A stretch of 64,000 nucleotides of DNA from the NCBI GenBank assembly GCA_964035575.1, contig OZ037861.1:558001-622000 (forward strand), written 5' to 3'. Under the pieces are notes generated by a model. The model was not told the DNA's origin and made no database searches. It saw nothing but the letters and a program-made list of their open reading frames with translations. The translations under genes and the position numbers were made by a program. Shown piece by piece: positions 1-9,948 of the stretch (the first letter of the stretch is position 1; each line of letters opens with the position of its first letter). The DNA is from Rhynchopus sp. YZ270_cl-10 (lineage: Eukaryota > Euglenozoa > Diplonemea > Diplonemida > Diplonemidae).

Positions 1-282
1 CTTTCTTTCCCTGATTTTTTTTTTTTTTTTTTTTTTGGACAATTTTTTTTTTTTTTTGCGCCGAAGCCGGTACATACCAAGTGGAGAGGATGGCCCCCTC
101 CCCTGGATGGTTTTGACACATGCCCACATTAATTGGTGTGGCTGAAAGGGGGGGGGGGGGGGGTGCTATTTCTTTTTTGTGCTATTTTTGTGCTATTTTT
201 TTTCGTCGGCCACACACCATTAGTAGTTTTCTAAAAAAATGACCCCCTTCCTCATCCTCATCCTCATCCTCCTCCCCCACAG
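1..282. other. Intron-like lead-in with homopolymer runs
   Basis: This stretch holds long T and G runs and one small inverted-repeat element (135-218). It ends in a pyrimidine-rich tract and CAG at 280-282, directly before the open frame that starts at 283. It reads as the 3' part of an intron of the gene whose last exon follows. No other coding sequence is visible. Confidence 0.6.
135..218. mobile_element. Short TIR element, GTGTGGCTGA family, copy 1
   Basis: The left end reads GGTGTGGCTGA. The right end is its imperfect inverse, ending in GGCCACACACC. Inside are repeats of GTGCTATTTT, as in the two better copies at 40133-40211 and 50837-50976. At about 84 bp without coding capacity it is a MITE-like element. 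This copy is the most diverged and has a long G run after the left end. Confidence 0.6.
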
Positions 283-617
283 GCGACGTTGAAGGCAGCG
301 TATGCGAAGTGGAAGTAGACGAGACCGGCACCGTCTTTGACGCTACCGAGGAGCAGGTGATCCCCAAGCTTGCGTACGAATACGAGCAGGAGCTTGAACG
401 CCGCAAACTCGACCACAGAACGAACTGGGCCGCCATGGTGGAGGCCCTAATCAAGGAGCACGCCCCAAAGCGCGTCAAGAAGCTTCCCAAGCTCCTCAAA
501 GCCTGGGCCAAGCGGGAGAACGCACTCTACACTAAACTGAGAAAGGACTTCAACCTTCCCGAAGACGGCTTTGAACGCATCAACAAAGACCCCAGCGAAT
601 ATGAACATGAATTGTAG
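283..617 (+). CDS. Terminal exon of an unrecognised charged helical protein
   Basis: The exon opens after a CAG acceptor at 280-282. Its first two bases complete a codon begun upstream, and it runs open to TAG at 615-617, giving about 111 residues. The translation is highly charged and helical. It has an acidic start (DVEGSVCEVEVDETG), a heptad-like middle, and a basic stretch HAPKRVKKLPKLLKAWAKR followed by ENALYTKLRKDF. A C-terminal pattern of the type 'AP..L..LP.LL..y..RE..L...L...' is common at the ends of protist and kinetoplastid proteins of varied function, so it does not identify the gene. The upstream exons lie outside the window. The codon pattern and splice junction make it a convincing real exon, but the product is unknown. 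Confidence 0.75.
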
Positions 618-642
618 AATAGCGGGGTATTTTGGGGGGGGA

Positions 643-697
643 CCTGGTCATACCAAAAGGTACACTGTTCAGAGAGCTTTTGTATTTCAAGTCATTT
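643..697 (+). repeat. Dispersed repeat family 2 (GGTCATACCAAGGTACACTG)
   Basis: This is one of about eight copies of a ~55-120 bp interspersed sequence. Its core reads GGTCATACCAAGGTACACTG, followed by TTCACGAGAGGGCTTTTGTA and TTTCAAG. Other copies lie at about 12141-12188, 13254-13430 (interrupted), 16508-16560, 19565-19615, 25201-25265, 39918-39990 and 54075-54130. There is no coding capacity and the function is unknown. Confidence 0.7.
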
Positions 698-778
698 TTT
701 TTTTTTTTTTTTTGGGTATTTTTCGAAAAAAGAATGCCTGGTTTAAACAATAATCTCTCTATGGGAAATACCCACTAG

Positions 779-1026
779 TCATGCAGAACCCTGTTGACAT
801 AGTGACGGTATGTGGAATACTAGGGGAAATTCTTGTGCAGAATATGGGGTGTGTTTGACAACAGATTTAGAGTGGGTAACGCCTGAACGGAGTATATAGC
901 CCACATGGTGGTGCGTGTTTGATAACTTAATAGGGGTAATTCTTGCGCAGAATATGGCCCCAAAAATGGTGTGTGTGTGTTGGAAAAAGCAGTTTGTGTG
1001 TGGGTAGCTCCATAAGAGGAAGGCAT
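779..1026 (-). repeat. Dispersed repeat (GAACGGAGTATATAGCCCA family)
   Basis: The text around 830-960 (CAGAATATGGGGTGTGTTTG, then GTGGGTAACGCCTGAACGGA, then GTATATAGCCCA) recurs inverted at about 36340-36450, inside the last intron of the four-exon gene there. A shorter copy lies at about 37655-37730. It is therefore a mobile or duplicated interspersed repeat. I see no open frame of note. Confidence 0.65.
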
Positions 1027-1084
1027 TTTGTGCAGCTGTGTTGCGTTGTAACACGGAGAGATGTACGCAGCCCCTTCCCAGTGT

Positions 1085-1360
1085 CAGTGATCTAAAATAC
1101 GTGGCAAAATACGTATTAATACGTAATACGTGGCTTACCCCCCCCACGCATTACGTATCAATACGTATCAATACGTATCAATGCGTATCAATACGTATCA
1201 ATGCGTATCAATACGTATCAATACGTATCAATGCGTATCAATACGTATCAATACGTATCAATACGTATCAATACGTATCAATACGTATCAATACGCATCA
1301 ATACGTATCAATACGTATCAATACGTATCAATACGTAGCAGTACGTATTTTAGATCACTG
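1085..1360. mobile_element. Word-repeat foldback element, word ATACGTATCA
   Basis: A perfect 18-bp terminal inverted repeat (CAGTGATCTAAAATACGT) bounds the element. Between the ends are about 19 copies of the 10-bp unit ATACGTATCA with single-base variants (ATGCGTATCA, ATACGCATCA). The unit contains the self-complementary word ATACGTAT, so the interior can also fold. No clear target duplication could be fixed. It has the architecture of the elements at 13261, 19804, 29960 and 54314, with its own word. Confidence 0.75.
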
Positions 1361-1890
1361 TCTCAGTGTAAGGCTTTCGTATGCGAGCTGATGTATGAAT
1401 TTGTATAGTATGCTATGCGTATAGGATCTCCGCTAGTTTTCCTTCCCCCCTCCCCTTTGTCTCTCATTCTCTGCAACACTCTTATGGATGAGGTATGTTT
1501 GAAGCAGGTGGGTAATTCCGATAGAGCAAACGATTGCCCAGCTGTGTTTTGTGTGTATGTGTCTGTCTGTAATGGACTCAAACCTTGTTTGTAAAAGGAG
1601 GGGAGCCTGGAGGGGGAAATATTAAAAGTATGTTCATTGCGTTGAGGATGAACCGCATCTGTACCTTTGACGTTCATTTAGCCTTCCGGGCGATTGCTTT
1701 GTACAGTCCCCCTCGGGTCATTTGTCGAAAGAGCCGAATAAAGGTTTTCCCAAAAAGAAAAAAAAATATTTTGTATAGTGTGGTGGAGTTCATCCTCGGG
1801 TGTCTACACTAATACAACCAAATTTTCAAAAAAAGAAGAAGAAAAAAAAAAAACACACACACGCGAATACACAACAAAATAATAATAAAA
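1361..1890. other. Intergenic DNA with dispersed repeat family 3
   Basis: No convincing gene lies here. At 1785-1836 is a copy of repeat family 3 (GTTCATCCTCGGGTGTCTAC, then ACTAATACAACCAAGTTTTC, then a poly-A run). Other copies are at about 25808-25860, 29561-29612, 32588-32640, 36632-36690 and 54881-54930. The poly-A tail after the family 3 core is a consistent feature. Confidence 0.6.
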
Positions 1891-2115
1891 AGCCGAATTT
1901 CGCAAATTTGACTTCAATGCACCCCCTGGATCCCCCGCCCCACAGCAACACCCTCGCCTCCTGCATTCCTTCCCACCCTTGTACGCCCTCCCCCAGGTCA
2001 TCACACAGGGTCAACATATTGCACTTCAACACCGCTGGGTTTTCTGTTGTGCGACTGACACGTTCTGCGTTTGGAAAGACCACACCATCACAGCAGTAGA
2101 AAACCAGAGCAGACA
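1891..2115 (+). promoter_or_regulatory. Conserved upstream cassette of the secreted-repeat genes, copy 1
   Basis: These ~225 bp recur almost unchanged before all three secreted-repeat genes (here, 5852-6076 and 9724-9948). The cassette begins GCCGAATTTCACAAATTTGA (the variant here has CGCAAA). It contains a pyrimidine-rich stretch with CCCCAGGTCATCACACAG, and ends TCACAGCAGTAGAAAACCAG just before the ATG. The two CAG sites suit a trans-splice acceptor. Conservation at this level, while the coding regions diverge, points to recent duplication or gene conversion of the promoter/leader. Confidence 0.6.
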
Positions 2116-3816
2116 ATGAGACCTGTCGTGGCGCTCTTGCTGATCCTTGCAATGGCTGTGGGGTCGCTTGGCTCTTATCCGATCATGTACTTCAGAATTG
2201 TGTACGGCAGTGTGGATATGGTCTACGAAACACAGGAAAGCACTTTTCAGAATGTTATTTTTAACTATACCACACACGAAGTATTTTGCTTCAAATTCGA
2301 CAAGGATACTGATGCCATAGCTGACGTGTTTATTTCCTCGGAATCGCTTTCTGGGTCATGCTCTATTGCCCAGTATAGCTGGCACAACATATATGCCGAC
2401 CGGGAGACTGTCGTTGCAACTGGTCCAGACGGGGACCTCTCAATGACGATTGTATCAGCTCCTCCTCCAACTCCAGGTCCTGCTCCATTTCCATCTTATC
2501 CGAACTACTACTTCAGAATTGTGTACGGCAGTGTGGATATGGTCTACGAAACACAGGATATCACTGGGGAATATGCGGTTGTTATTTTTGACTATTCCGC
2601 ACACGAAGTATTCTGCTTCCTGTATCAGGGGTCTACTAGCACGAGAGCTATCGTGGAAATTTACTCGGAATCGTTTTCTGGGTTATGCGGAGGGAAATCT
2701 ACGCGGCCAACCATTTTTGCCGGCTTGGAGACTGTCGTTGGAAGTGGTCCAGACGGGAACATCTCAATGGAGATTGTAACAGCTCCTCCTCCAACTCCAG
2801 GTCCTGCTCCATTTCCATCCTATGGTTCGAACGTGTACGTCAGAATTGTGTACGGCAGTGTGGCTGGGGTCTTCGAATTTCATAATTTCGATTATCAGTA
2901 TGTCAGTCTCGGAGGCGAAACAAACGAAACATTCTGCTTCAGAGTTGGAAAGTATTCTGACGTAGCTAGGGTGATTATTTTCACGAACTCACTTTCTGGG
3001 TCATGCTTAGGGCAACTGGAATGGTACACCATATTTACCGCCTGGGAGACTGTCGTTGCAACTGGTCCAGAAGGGGAAATGTCAATGCAGATTGTAACAG
3101 CTCCAACCCCTGCACCTCCAACTCCTGCACCTCCAACTCCAGCACCTCCAACCCCTGCACCTCCAACTCCTGCACCAACACCTGCACCTCCAACCCCTGC
3201 ACCCCCTACCGCAATTCCGACTGCAAGTCCAACTGCAAGTCCAACTGCACCCCCTACTGCAAGTCCCCCTACTGCGACACCGACTGCAATTCCAACTGAA
3301 ACTCCAGCTCAACCTGGTTCAAACATGGGCGTGAGAATTGTGTACGGCAGTGTGGATATGGTCTTCGAAACCCAGGATACCACAGAGCAGCATGTTGTTC
3401 TTAACTATACCACACACGAAGTACTCTGCTTCTTCTTCAACAAGAAGACTGCTGACATAGCTGAGGTGGGTATTTTCTCGGAATCATTTTCTGGGTCATG
3501 CACAGGGACGTGGTCAGGATGGGTTCAGATATATGACTGGACGACTGTCGTTGGAAATGGTACAGACGGGGAAATCTCAATGACGATTGTATCAGCTCCT
3601 GCAACAGCACATCCTCAAACTGCAGCTCCAACAACACCATCACCGGGTTCAGATGACAAACTAGAGATTATCTTGATCGTGATGTCTGCAACCATTGTTG
3701 TGATTCTCTTGGTAATTGCAATAATGATGTACAAATCTCGCCATCCACCTGGTCCCCCCAACACACCTGTCGTTGATGAGGATCCTATACAAACCGGCCT
3801 CCTGCCTGAATCTTAG
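2116..3816 (+). CDS. Secreted repeat membrane protein A (4 domains)
   Basis: A 566-residue single-exon gene. An N-terminal signal peptide (MRPVVALLLILAMAVGSLGS) is followed by three ~95-residue domains. Each opens with RIVYGSVDMVYETQ, carries one Cys in EVFCF and one in SGSC, and ends ETVVGSGPDGDLSMTIV. Next come a Pro/Thr-rich stalk with PTPAP and PTASP units, a fourth domain, then a membrane segment near the C terminus (IILIVMSATIVVILLVIAIM) and a short tail with DEDPIQTGLLPES. The two conserved cysteines suggest one disulfide per domain. I infer a cell-surface protein held on a mucin-like stalk. The family is not one I recognise. The ATG used is the one before the signal peptide, just after the shared cassette. 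The tail ends in a TAG where the paralogue at 9949 reads on for five codons. Confidence 0.85.
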   Translation: MRPVVALLLILAMAVGSLGSYPIMYFRIVYGSVDMVYETQESTFQNVIFNYTTHEVFCFKFDKDTDAIADVFISSESLSGSCSIAQYSWHNIYADRETVVATGPDGDLSMTIVSAPPPTPGPAPFPSYPNYYFRIVYGSVDMVYETQDITGEYAVVIFDYSAHEVFCFLYQGSTSTRAIVEIYSESFSGLCGGKSTRPTIFAGLETVVGSGPDGNISMEIVTAPPPTPGPAPFPSYGSNVYVRIVYGSVAGVFEFHNFDYQYVSLGGETNETFCFRVGKYSDVARVIIFTNSLSGSCLGQLEWYTIFTAWETVVATGPEGEMSMQIVTAPTPAPPTPAPPTPAPPTPAPPTPAPTPAPPTPAPPTAIPTASPTASPTAPPTASPPTATPTAIPTETPAQPGSNMGVRIVYGSVDMVFETQDTTEQHVVLNYTTHEVLCFFFNKKTADIAEVGIFSESFSGSCTGTWSGWVQIYDWTTVVGNGTDGEISMTIVSAPATAHPQTAAPTTPSPGSDDKLEIILIVMSATIVVILLVIAIMMYKSRHPPGPPNTPVVDEDPIQTGLLPES

Positions 3817-5740
3817 ATGTGCGTGCAGTGAACGAAGGTTTCCCAATCCTCTTTTCCTCATTCTGTCGTGGCCATGGTGTACAGAAGATCGTACCTCAGA
3901 TGTGGAGCAAGAAACCCTCTTTCAAACCCATAGCACTCCCCGAATCATGTATCAGTCGCTGTTACGACATGTGTCAAACTTGGTGACCCGCCTTTAAGTT
4001 GGGTTCTACCAGGAATTTTCTTTCGATTTTTTATTTTTCTTTTTTTTTGGGTTATCATTGCGGGATAGCAGGATAAAACAATTCGCATCTGGTGTCTCTG
4101 AGTGACTTTTTTTGCATGCGTATACGGTGTGTGGTGGAATGGCTGATATACTATTTACTGAAGCAGCTGCGTTGATTCTTTATAGAAGATCACTTTTTCA
4201 AATTTTTGTTTTTATTTTTCATTGAAGGTAGGGTGTTTTTTTATGTTGTGAAAGAGAAACCCGACGCAGGAGCCTTTTATCGGAAACTGGTTTCTTCTCC
4301 GCGAACACAAAAACACTTGACAGAGAAGAGCTTTTTCACACAACGTTTTTTGCCGTTCTTCTCTCTTTTTTTCTCTGCTTTTCATGTTTTAAAAAAATCC
4401 TGGTCGCGATAGTTCGCGAACTTTCCTGCAGTCAACGCAGGGAAAGAATAACCAACGATGTGATACAGGATATGGGTGGTTCAGTGATTCAGAACCGACA
4501 CATTTGGTGTGTCTCAACCAAAATAAAATAATTACAAAAGAGAAGAGTTTTTGAAGTAAGGAAGGAAAATTTGTTGAAATACTTTTTTTTTTTGGTAAGC
4601 GTCAGACCATGTCTCAAAAAAGTACGCACGCAGACGCTTACCAAAATACTCTTTCACCCTAACCTTATGTAAGAATGTCATGTGTACATATGCGAATACC
4701 GTGTGAGCATATATCTGCTAGGCAAGGGCGTATCAGCAACCCGCTCCACTGCTTAAATTTTTAGGGCAGCAGTCTTCGGACAGGTGTGTAGCGACACCTC
4801 CCTTGCGAGCTCACAGAAAGCGCAGTCGTTTTCTAATTTTGTGTCGACAGGTCAAGGTTTTAGTTTTTTGAAAAGACAAGTAGAGGATAAAGACTGTTTG
4901 ATAATAGCAACAGTGGTTACAACTCTTTACATCTCAGAGGGTCTTGCACTGACGATGTCCCCCTCTGATACTACCTATGTATGCAGTTAGGACTGAAACA
5001 TTGTACTGAATTTCTAACCAACTACTTTATTTTCTAAGTAAGAGAAACCCGAATGGAGTGGGAACGCTAGTGAGAGCGCAGCGGAAACGATAGTGGGAAC
5101 GCAACGAGCTTTTTTCATAATGTTTTATTCTTCCCCACAAAATATCACGCGCAGAGAAACACTTTTGTTTTTCACACAGCGCGTCCGTTTGTTTGTTTTT
5201 CTCAAACGACACCTTTTTTCAAAAATTTTCCGCACCCGGTATCACATATGATACTGATTTCCATGGATACACATGAAAAGGAGTTCCGTGCTATTCACAG
5301 AACTCGATAGGCGATTGAGCTTATCTAACAACAACCAAAACAAAAGAAAGTACAAAGAAGAGAATAAAAAATGCAGGAAAAATAGACAAAGAGAAAAACA
5401 AAGAGCTTTTGACAAAGTGAACAATAAAAATTTGACCCTTTGAGCCACCCCTATGCCCGCATTGGGGTGGCCGGTGGTCGCGGCGAACTGTAATTTTCTG
5501 TTTTTTCGGAGAAAATCACAACAGGTCGCAACAGAATCACAAAGAATCTTGTAATCATTTGTGATTATTTGTGATTTTTTGTGATTTTTTTACTGAATTT
5601 CCAACCAACTACTTTATTTTCACACGTGACCCTTTGAGCCACCCCCATGCCCGCAAACCTTGATGATGCAGCATTTGTGTATGTCACAGCACCTTCTGTT
5701 GTGTCGCAGCAGGACACTGATGCTTCCATCCAGGGGCGTG
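3817..5740. other. Intergenic region without recognised genes
   Basis: AT-rich spacer with no gene I can support. It holds a perfect short hairpin at 4593-4642 (GGTAAGCGTC facing GACGCTTACC) and a duplicated segment. CAACCAACTACTTTATTTTC occurs near 5014 and near 5601, and CCTTTGAGCCACCCC occurs near 5437 and near 5630. Near 5560-5590 is a run of TTTGTGATTATTTGTGATTT words like those in the foldback element at 54314. Confidence 0.55.
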
Positions 5741-6076
5741 GCATCGTAAGAGTCAGGAGGTGTTCTCCAGGCATCGATTGCCTACCATTTCTTTACATGT
5801 GTGTGTACCTAGTTTGCATTGTCTGGGAAGGTAGCGTACACAAAAAAAAAAAGCCGAATTTCACAATTTTCACTTCAATCCACCCCCCGGATCCCGCGCC
5901 CCACAGCAACACCCTCGTCTCCTGCATTCCTTCCCACCCTTGTACGCCCTCCCCCAGGTCATCACACAGGGTCAACATATTGCACTTCAACACCGCTGGG
6001 TTTTCTGTTGTGCGACTGACACGTTCTGCGTTTGGAAAGACCACACCATCACAGCAGTAGAACACCAGAGCAGACA
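5740..6076 (+). promoter_or_regulatory. Conserved upstream cassette, copy 2 (long form)
   Basis: The 225-bp cassette (5852-6076) is preceded here by a further ~100 bp (GTAAGAGTCAGGAGGTGTTC through TGCATTGTCTGGGAAGGT). The gene at 9949 also has this part, but there it is separated by an inserted element (9005-9701). This copy is therefore the uninterrupted reference arrangement. Confidence 0.6.
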
Positions 6077-8299
6077 ATGAGACCTGTCGTGGCGCTTTTG
6101 CTGGTCCTTGCAATGGCTGTGGGGTCGCAGGGAAGCACGTACATCAGAATTGTGTACGGCAGTGTGGATATGGTCTACGAAGCACAGAACACTACAGAGC
6201 AGTATGTGATTGTTAACTCTTCCACACACGAAGTATTCTGCTTCGACTTCGGGCAGGATGCTTCGTGTACTGATGCCACAGCTTGGGTGATTATTTACTC
6301 GTACTCACTTTCTGGGGTATGCTCTGGGCCATCTACGGGCTTTCGTAATATATATGCCGTCCGGGAGACTGTCGTTGGAAGTGGTCCAGACGGGGACCTC
6401 TCAATGACGATTGTAACAGCTCCTCCTCCAACTCCAGGTCCTGCTCCATTTCCATCTTATCCGAATATGTACTTCAGAATTGTGTACGGCAGTGTGGATA
6501 TGGTCTACGAATCCGGGAAGAGTGCTGCCCAGTATGCTGTTCTTAACTATTCCACACGCGAAGTATTCTGCTTCGACATCGAGCAGGATACTGATGCCAT
6601 AGCTCACGTGGATATTTACTCGGAATCACTTTCAGGGTCATGCTCAGGGCAAGATAGGTGGCACACCATATTTGCCGCCTGGGAGACTGTCGTTGGAAGT
6701 GGTCCAGACGGGGACCTCTCAATGACGATTGTAACAGCTCCTCCTCCAACTCCAGGTCCTGCTCCATTTCCATCTTATCCGAATATGTACTTCAGAATTG
6801 TGTACGGCAGTGTGGATATGGTCTACGAAACACAGGATACCACTTACCTATATGTTATTCTTGACCACTCCACACGCGAAGTATTCTGCTTCGAATTTTG
6901 GAAGAAGACTGATGACATTGCTCAGGTGACTATTTACTCGGAATCACTTTCAGGGTCATGCTCAGGGTCCTTAAGCTGGCACAACATATATACCGACCGG
7001 GAGACTGTCGTTGGAAGTGGTCCAGACGGGGACCTCTCAATGACGATTGTAACAGCTCCTCCTCCAACTCCAGGTCCTGCTCCATTTCCATCTTATCCGA
7101 ACTACTACTTCAGAATTGTGTACGGCAGTGTGGATACGATCTACGAAACACAGGATACCGAAAGGCCGTTTCTTATTCTCAACTATGACACACACGAAGT
7201 ATTCTGCTTCGACTTTGCGAAGGAGACTGACACCATGGCTGTGGTGACCATTTACCCGGAATCACTTTCTGGGCAATGCTCAGGGCACCCGAACAAGACC
7301 TCAATTTTTTCCGCCTGGGAGACTGTCGTTGGAAGTGGTCCAGACGGGGACCTCTCAATGACGATTGTGTCAGCTCCTCCTCCAACTCCAGGCCCTGCTC
7401 CATTTCCATCTTATGATTATCATCAGTACATCAGAATTGTGTACGGCAGTGTGGATATGGTCTACAAAACACAGGATACCTTTTATCAGTATGTTCTCAA
7501 CTATTCCACACACGAAGTACTCTGCTTCGACTTTGCTACGATAAATGATGCCATATCTGAGGTGACCATGTACTCAGAATCACTTTCTGGGGCATGCTTA
7601 GGGGAACAGAACAGGACCACCATATATGCCTACTGGGAGACCGACGTTGGAAGTGGTCCAGACGGGGACCTCTCAATGACGATTGTAACAGCTCCTCCTC
7701 CAACACCAGGTCCTGCTCCATTTCCATCTTATCCGAATATGTACGTCAGAATTGTGTACGGCAGTGTGGATATGGTCTACAAAACAGAGAGGGATACAGA
7801 ACAGTTTCTTATTCTCAACTATTCTACAAACGTAGCACTCTGCTTCGACTTCACTATGATAAATGATGCCAGAGCTCAGGTGACTATTTACTCGAACTCA
7901 GTTTATGGGTTATGCTCAGGGCAATATAGCTATTACACCATTTTTGCTGGCTTGGAGATTGTCGTCGGAAGTGGTCCAGACGGGGACCTCTCAATGGCGA
8001 TTGCATCAGCTCCTCCTCCAACCCCTGCACCTCCAACTTCTGCACCTCCAACCGCAGCCCCTACTGCAACTCCAACAGCACATCCTCAAACTGCAGCTCC
8101 AACAACACCATCACCGGGTTCAGATGACAAACTAGAGATTATCTTGATAGTCGTGATGTCTGCAACCATTGTTGTGATTCTCTTGGTTCTTGCAATAATG
8201 ATGTACAAATCTCGCCATCCACCTGGTCTCCCCAACACACCTGTCGTTGATGAGGATCCAGTACAAACCAGCCTCCTGCGGGGAGTGCAGCTTCGCTGA
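6077..8299 (+). CDS. Secreted repeat membrane protein B (6 domains)
   Basis: A 740-residue single-exon paralogue of the gene at 2116. It has signal peptide MRPVVALLLVLAMAVGSQGS, then six tandem ~95-residue domains. Linkers between them are nearly identical (APPPTPGPAPFPSYP), so the array grew by recent unit duplication. Each domain keeps the two Cys, in the CF(D/E)F and SLSG.C contexts. The first domain has an extra Cys (DASCTD). A short Pro/Thr/Ala stalk leads to the same membrane helix (LEIILIVVMSATIVVILLVL) and to the tail DEDPVQTSLL, which then diverges to RGVQLR. Predicted asparagine glycosylation sites (NYS, NSS, NKT, NRT) are frequent. It is likely a surface protein. Ligand and function are unknown. 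Confidence 0.87.
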   Translation: MRPVVALLLVLAMAVGSQGSTYIRIVYGSVDMVYEAQNTTEQYVIVNSSTHEVFCFDFGQDASCTDATAWVIIYSYSLSGVCSGPSTGFRNIYAVRETVVGSGPDGDLSMTIVTAPPPTPGPAPFPSYPNMYFRIVYGSVDMVYESGKSAAQYAVLNYSTREVFCFDIEQDTDAIAHVDIYSESLSGSCSGQDRWHTIFAAWETVVGSGPDGDLSMTIVTAPPPTPGPAPFPSYPNMYFRIVYGSVDMVYETQDTTYLYVILDHSTREVFCFEFWKKTDDIAQVTIYSESLSGSCSGSLSWHNIYTDRETVVGSGPDGDLSMTIVTAPPPTPGPAPFPSYPNYYFRIVYGSVDTIYETQDTERPFLILNYDTHEVFCFDFAKETDTMAVVTIYPESLSGQCSGHPNKTSIFSAWETVVGSGPDGDLSMTIVSAPPPTPGPAPFPSYDYHQYIRIVYGSVDMVYKTQDTFYQYVLNYSTHEVLCFDFATINDAISEVTMYSESLSGACLGEQNRTTIYAYWETDVGSGPDGDLSMTIVTAPPPTPGPAPFPSYPNMYVRIVYGSVDMVYKTERDTEQFLILNYSTNVALCFDFTMINDARAQVTIYSNSVYGLCSGQYSYYTIFAGLEIVVGSGPDGDLSMAIASAPPPTPAPPTSAPPTAAPTATPTAHPQTAAPTTPSPGSDDKLEIILIVVMSATIVVILLVLAIMMYKSRHPPGLPNTPVVDEDPVQTSLLRGVQLR

Positions 8300-8881
8300 T
8301 CCCCTGCATCTGCACAACATGGAAGCTACTCAGGGGTTGAGTCTGGTTGATTCTATCGTAATATCAGTAACCACCAAAGGAAAGAAAAAAAAAAAAAAAT
8401 GAATGTCAGTGGTTTCAACTTTTTGAGAAATTATTTTTTGTCAATTTGCCGCACTCTTGCCCCAGATCGCAAATCGTTTGTTTTGCAGGCGTCAACGTTG
8501 CTAAGCAGAACATGCAAAGATTGGATCTGACGAGTGTACAGAGTACTGTACAGGAGCCCACGATGCAGAGGGCATCAAACAATGTTCAAACCGAAAGAGC
8601 GTTCTAACGTGGGCGGAATGGAAAAGATACGTCACGCATCTTTTTGAGTTTTCTTGTTTCCCCTCCTCTCCTTTTGTTTCCGGTGCCTGCGTCCCAGAGG
8701 CGTTTGCACTATCAACTTTTGTTTTTGTTTTTTCACAAAACTACAATTAGTAAAACAACTTTATTCAAAGCCAGCGAGCCACCAGGTTGGCGTGTCCCTG
8801 CTGGCAGAGAGCCACCGGCAGAGCCTCCCTGCTTTTGCTGATTTTTTCCTCTCCCCCGTGTTGTAGTCTTTTATGAAAGTA
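8300..8881. other. Intergenic spacer with repeat family 1 copy
   Basis: No gene is visible. At 8682-8728 lies the core of dispersed repeat family 1 (GTGCCTGCGTCCCAGAGGCG, then TTTGCACTATCAACTT). Several T runs follow. Confidence 0.55.
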
Positions 8882-8884
8882 ATG

Positions 8885-9004
8885 AGCTTCCATCCAGGGG
8901 CGTGGCATCGTAAGAGTCAGGAGGTGTTCTCCAGGCATCGATAGCCTACCATTTCTTTACATGTGTGTGTACCTAGTTTGCATTGTCTGGGAAGGTGGCG
9001 CACA
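8885..9004 (+). promoter_or_regulatory. Left half of upstream cassette, copy 3, cut by an insertion
   Basis: Matches 5725-5840 (GTAAGAGTCAGGAGGTGTTC through TGCATTGTCTGGGAAGGT). The match breaks at 9005, where a TIR element begins, and resumes near 9702. The comparison shows that the two halves were once joined. Confidence 0.65.
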
Positions 9005-9701
9005 CAGGGTTTCCGCCAAGGGGGACCGGGGGGGACCATGGACCCCCCCAATATTTTTCCCAGAAAAATCCGGATTTTTACAGGGGTTTGGGGGGGACCA
9101 TGGTCCCCCCCAAGAAAAATGGGGTTTTGGTGGTTGTAGATGATCCCCCGTGGTCATGCGACCCCACCGTGCAGAGCATTTGGCTCGCTGTGCCAGAAGA
9201 AATGGAAGAAAAAGGGGGTGGCGCAATCTTTTTTAAAAAGGGTAAAAGTAGCGTACCGTGCGCCTGCGGCGCTGTGTTGCTAGCTATGTGATATTGATAT
9301 ACTTCCATCGATACTTCCGTGCATTGCCCCTTTTTCTCAGGAGGCTTCGGTGCAAGGGACGGGTAGTGATTACATGTTCCCACTGCAGCACTGTAATGAC
9401 TGTATCACCATACAATAGAAAAAGCAAACACCATCACCCTCCACTCTCACAAGACCCCTTACCTTGTTAACTTCCACCCCCGACCTCCAAACGAACCACC
9501 TCTACCAGACAACACAGCTGTGAAGCTTGACATGGCTGCTATCAAACCTGGTGCACCCTTCGCCTCTCCACTCTGTGGCCTGCAGGGAGGCGCGCGCGAA
9601 GCGCGCGACGACCGCTTTTGCGGGGAGAAAAAATTTTTTTGGGGGGTCTTTTTGATGGTCCCCCCCAATTCCTGAAACCCCAAATCCTGGCGGAAACCCT
9701 G
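9005..9701. mobile_element. hAT-like non-autonomous element in the promoter of gene C
   Basis: A 14-bp perfect terminal inverted repeat, CAGGGTTTCCGCCA, bounds 697 bp. The flanks GGCGCACA and GGCACAA are nearly the same, as a worn 8-bp target duplication would be. The uninterrupted paralogous cassette at 5830-5850 (GGTAGCGTACACAAAA) gives the empty site. Inside are modules shared with other elements: GTAGCGTACCGTGCGCCTGC (also near 27132) and the palindrome GCGCGCGAAGCGCGCG (also near 18836). No transposase frame is visible. CAGGG ends with an 8-bp duplication fit the hAT superfamily. Confidence 0.75.
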
Positions 9702-9948
9702 GGCACAACAAAAAAAAAAAAAAAGCCGAATTTCACAAATTTGACTTCAATCCACCCCCCGGATCCCGCGCCCCACAGCAACACCCTCGTCTCCTGCATT
9801 CCTTCCCACCCTTGTACGCCCTCCCCCAGGTCATCACACAGGGTCAACATATTGCACTTCAACACCGCTGGGTTTTCTGTTGTGCGACTGACACGTTCTG
9901 CGTTTGGAAAGACCACACCATCACAGCAGTAGAAAACCAGAGCAGACA
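9702..9948 (+). promoter_or_regulatory. Right half of upstream cassette, copy 3
   Basis: After an A run the 225-bp cassette resumes at 9724 and runs unchanged to the ATG at 9949. The inserted element therefore moved the upstream half ~700 bp away but left the leader and its CAG acceptors intact. Confidence 0.6.
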
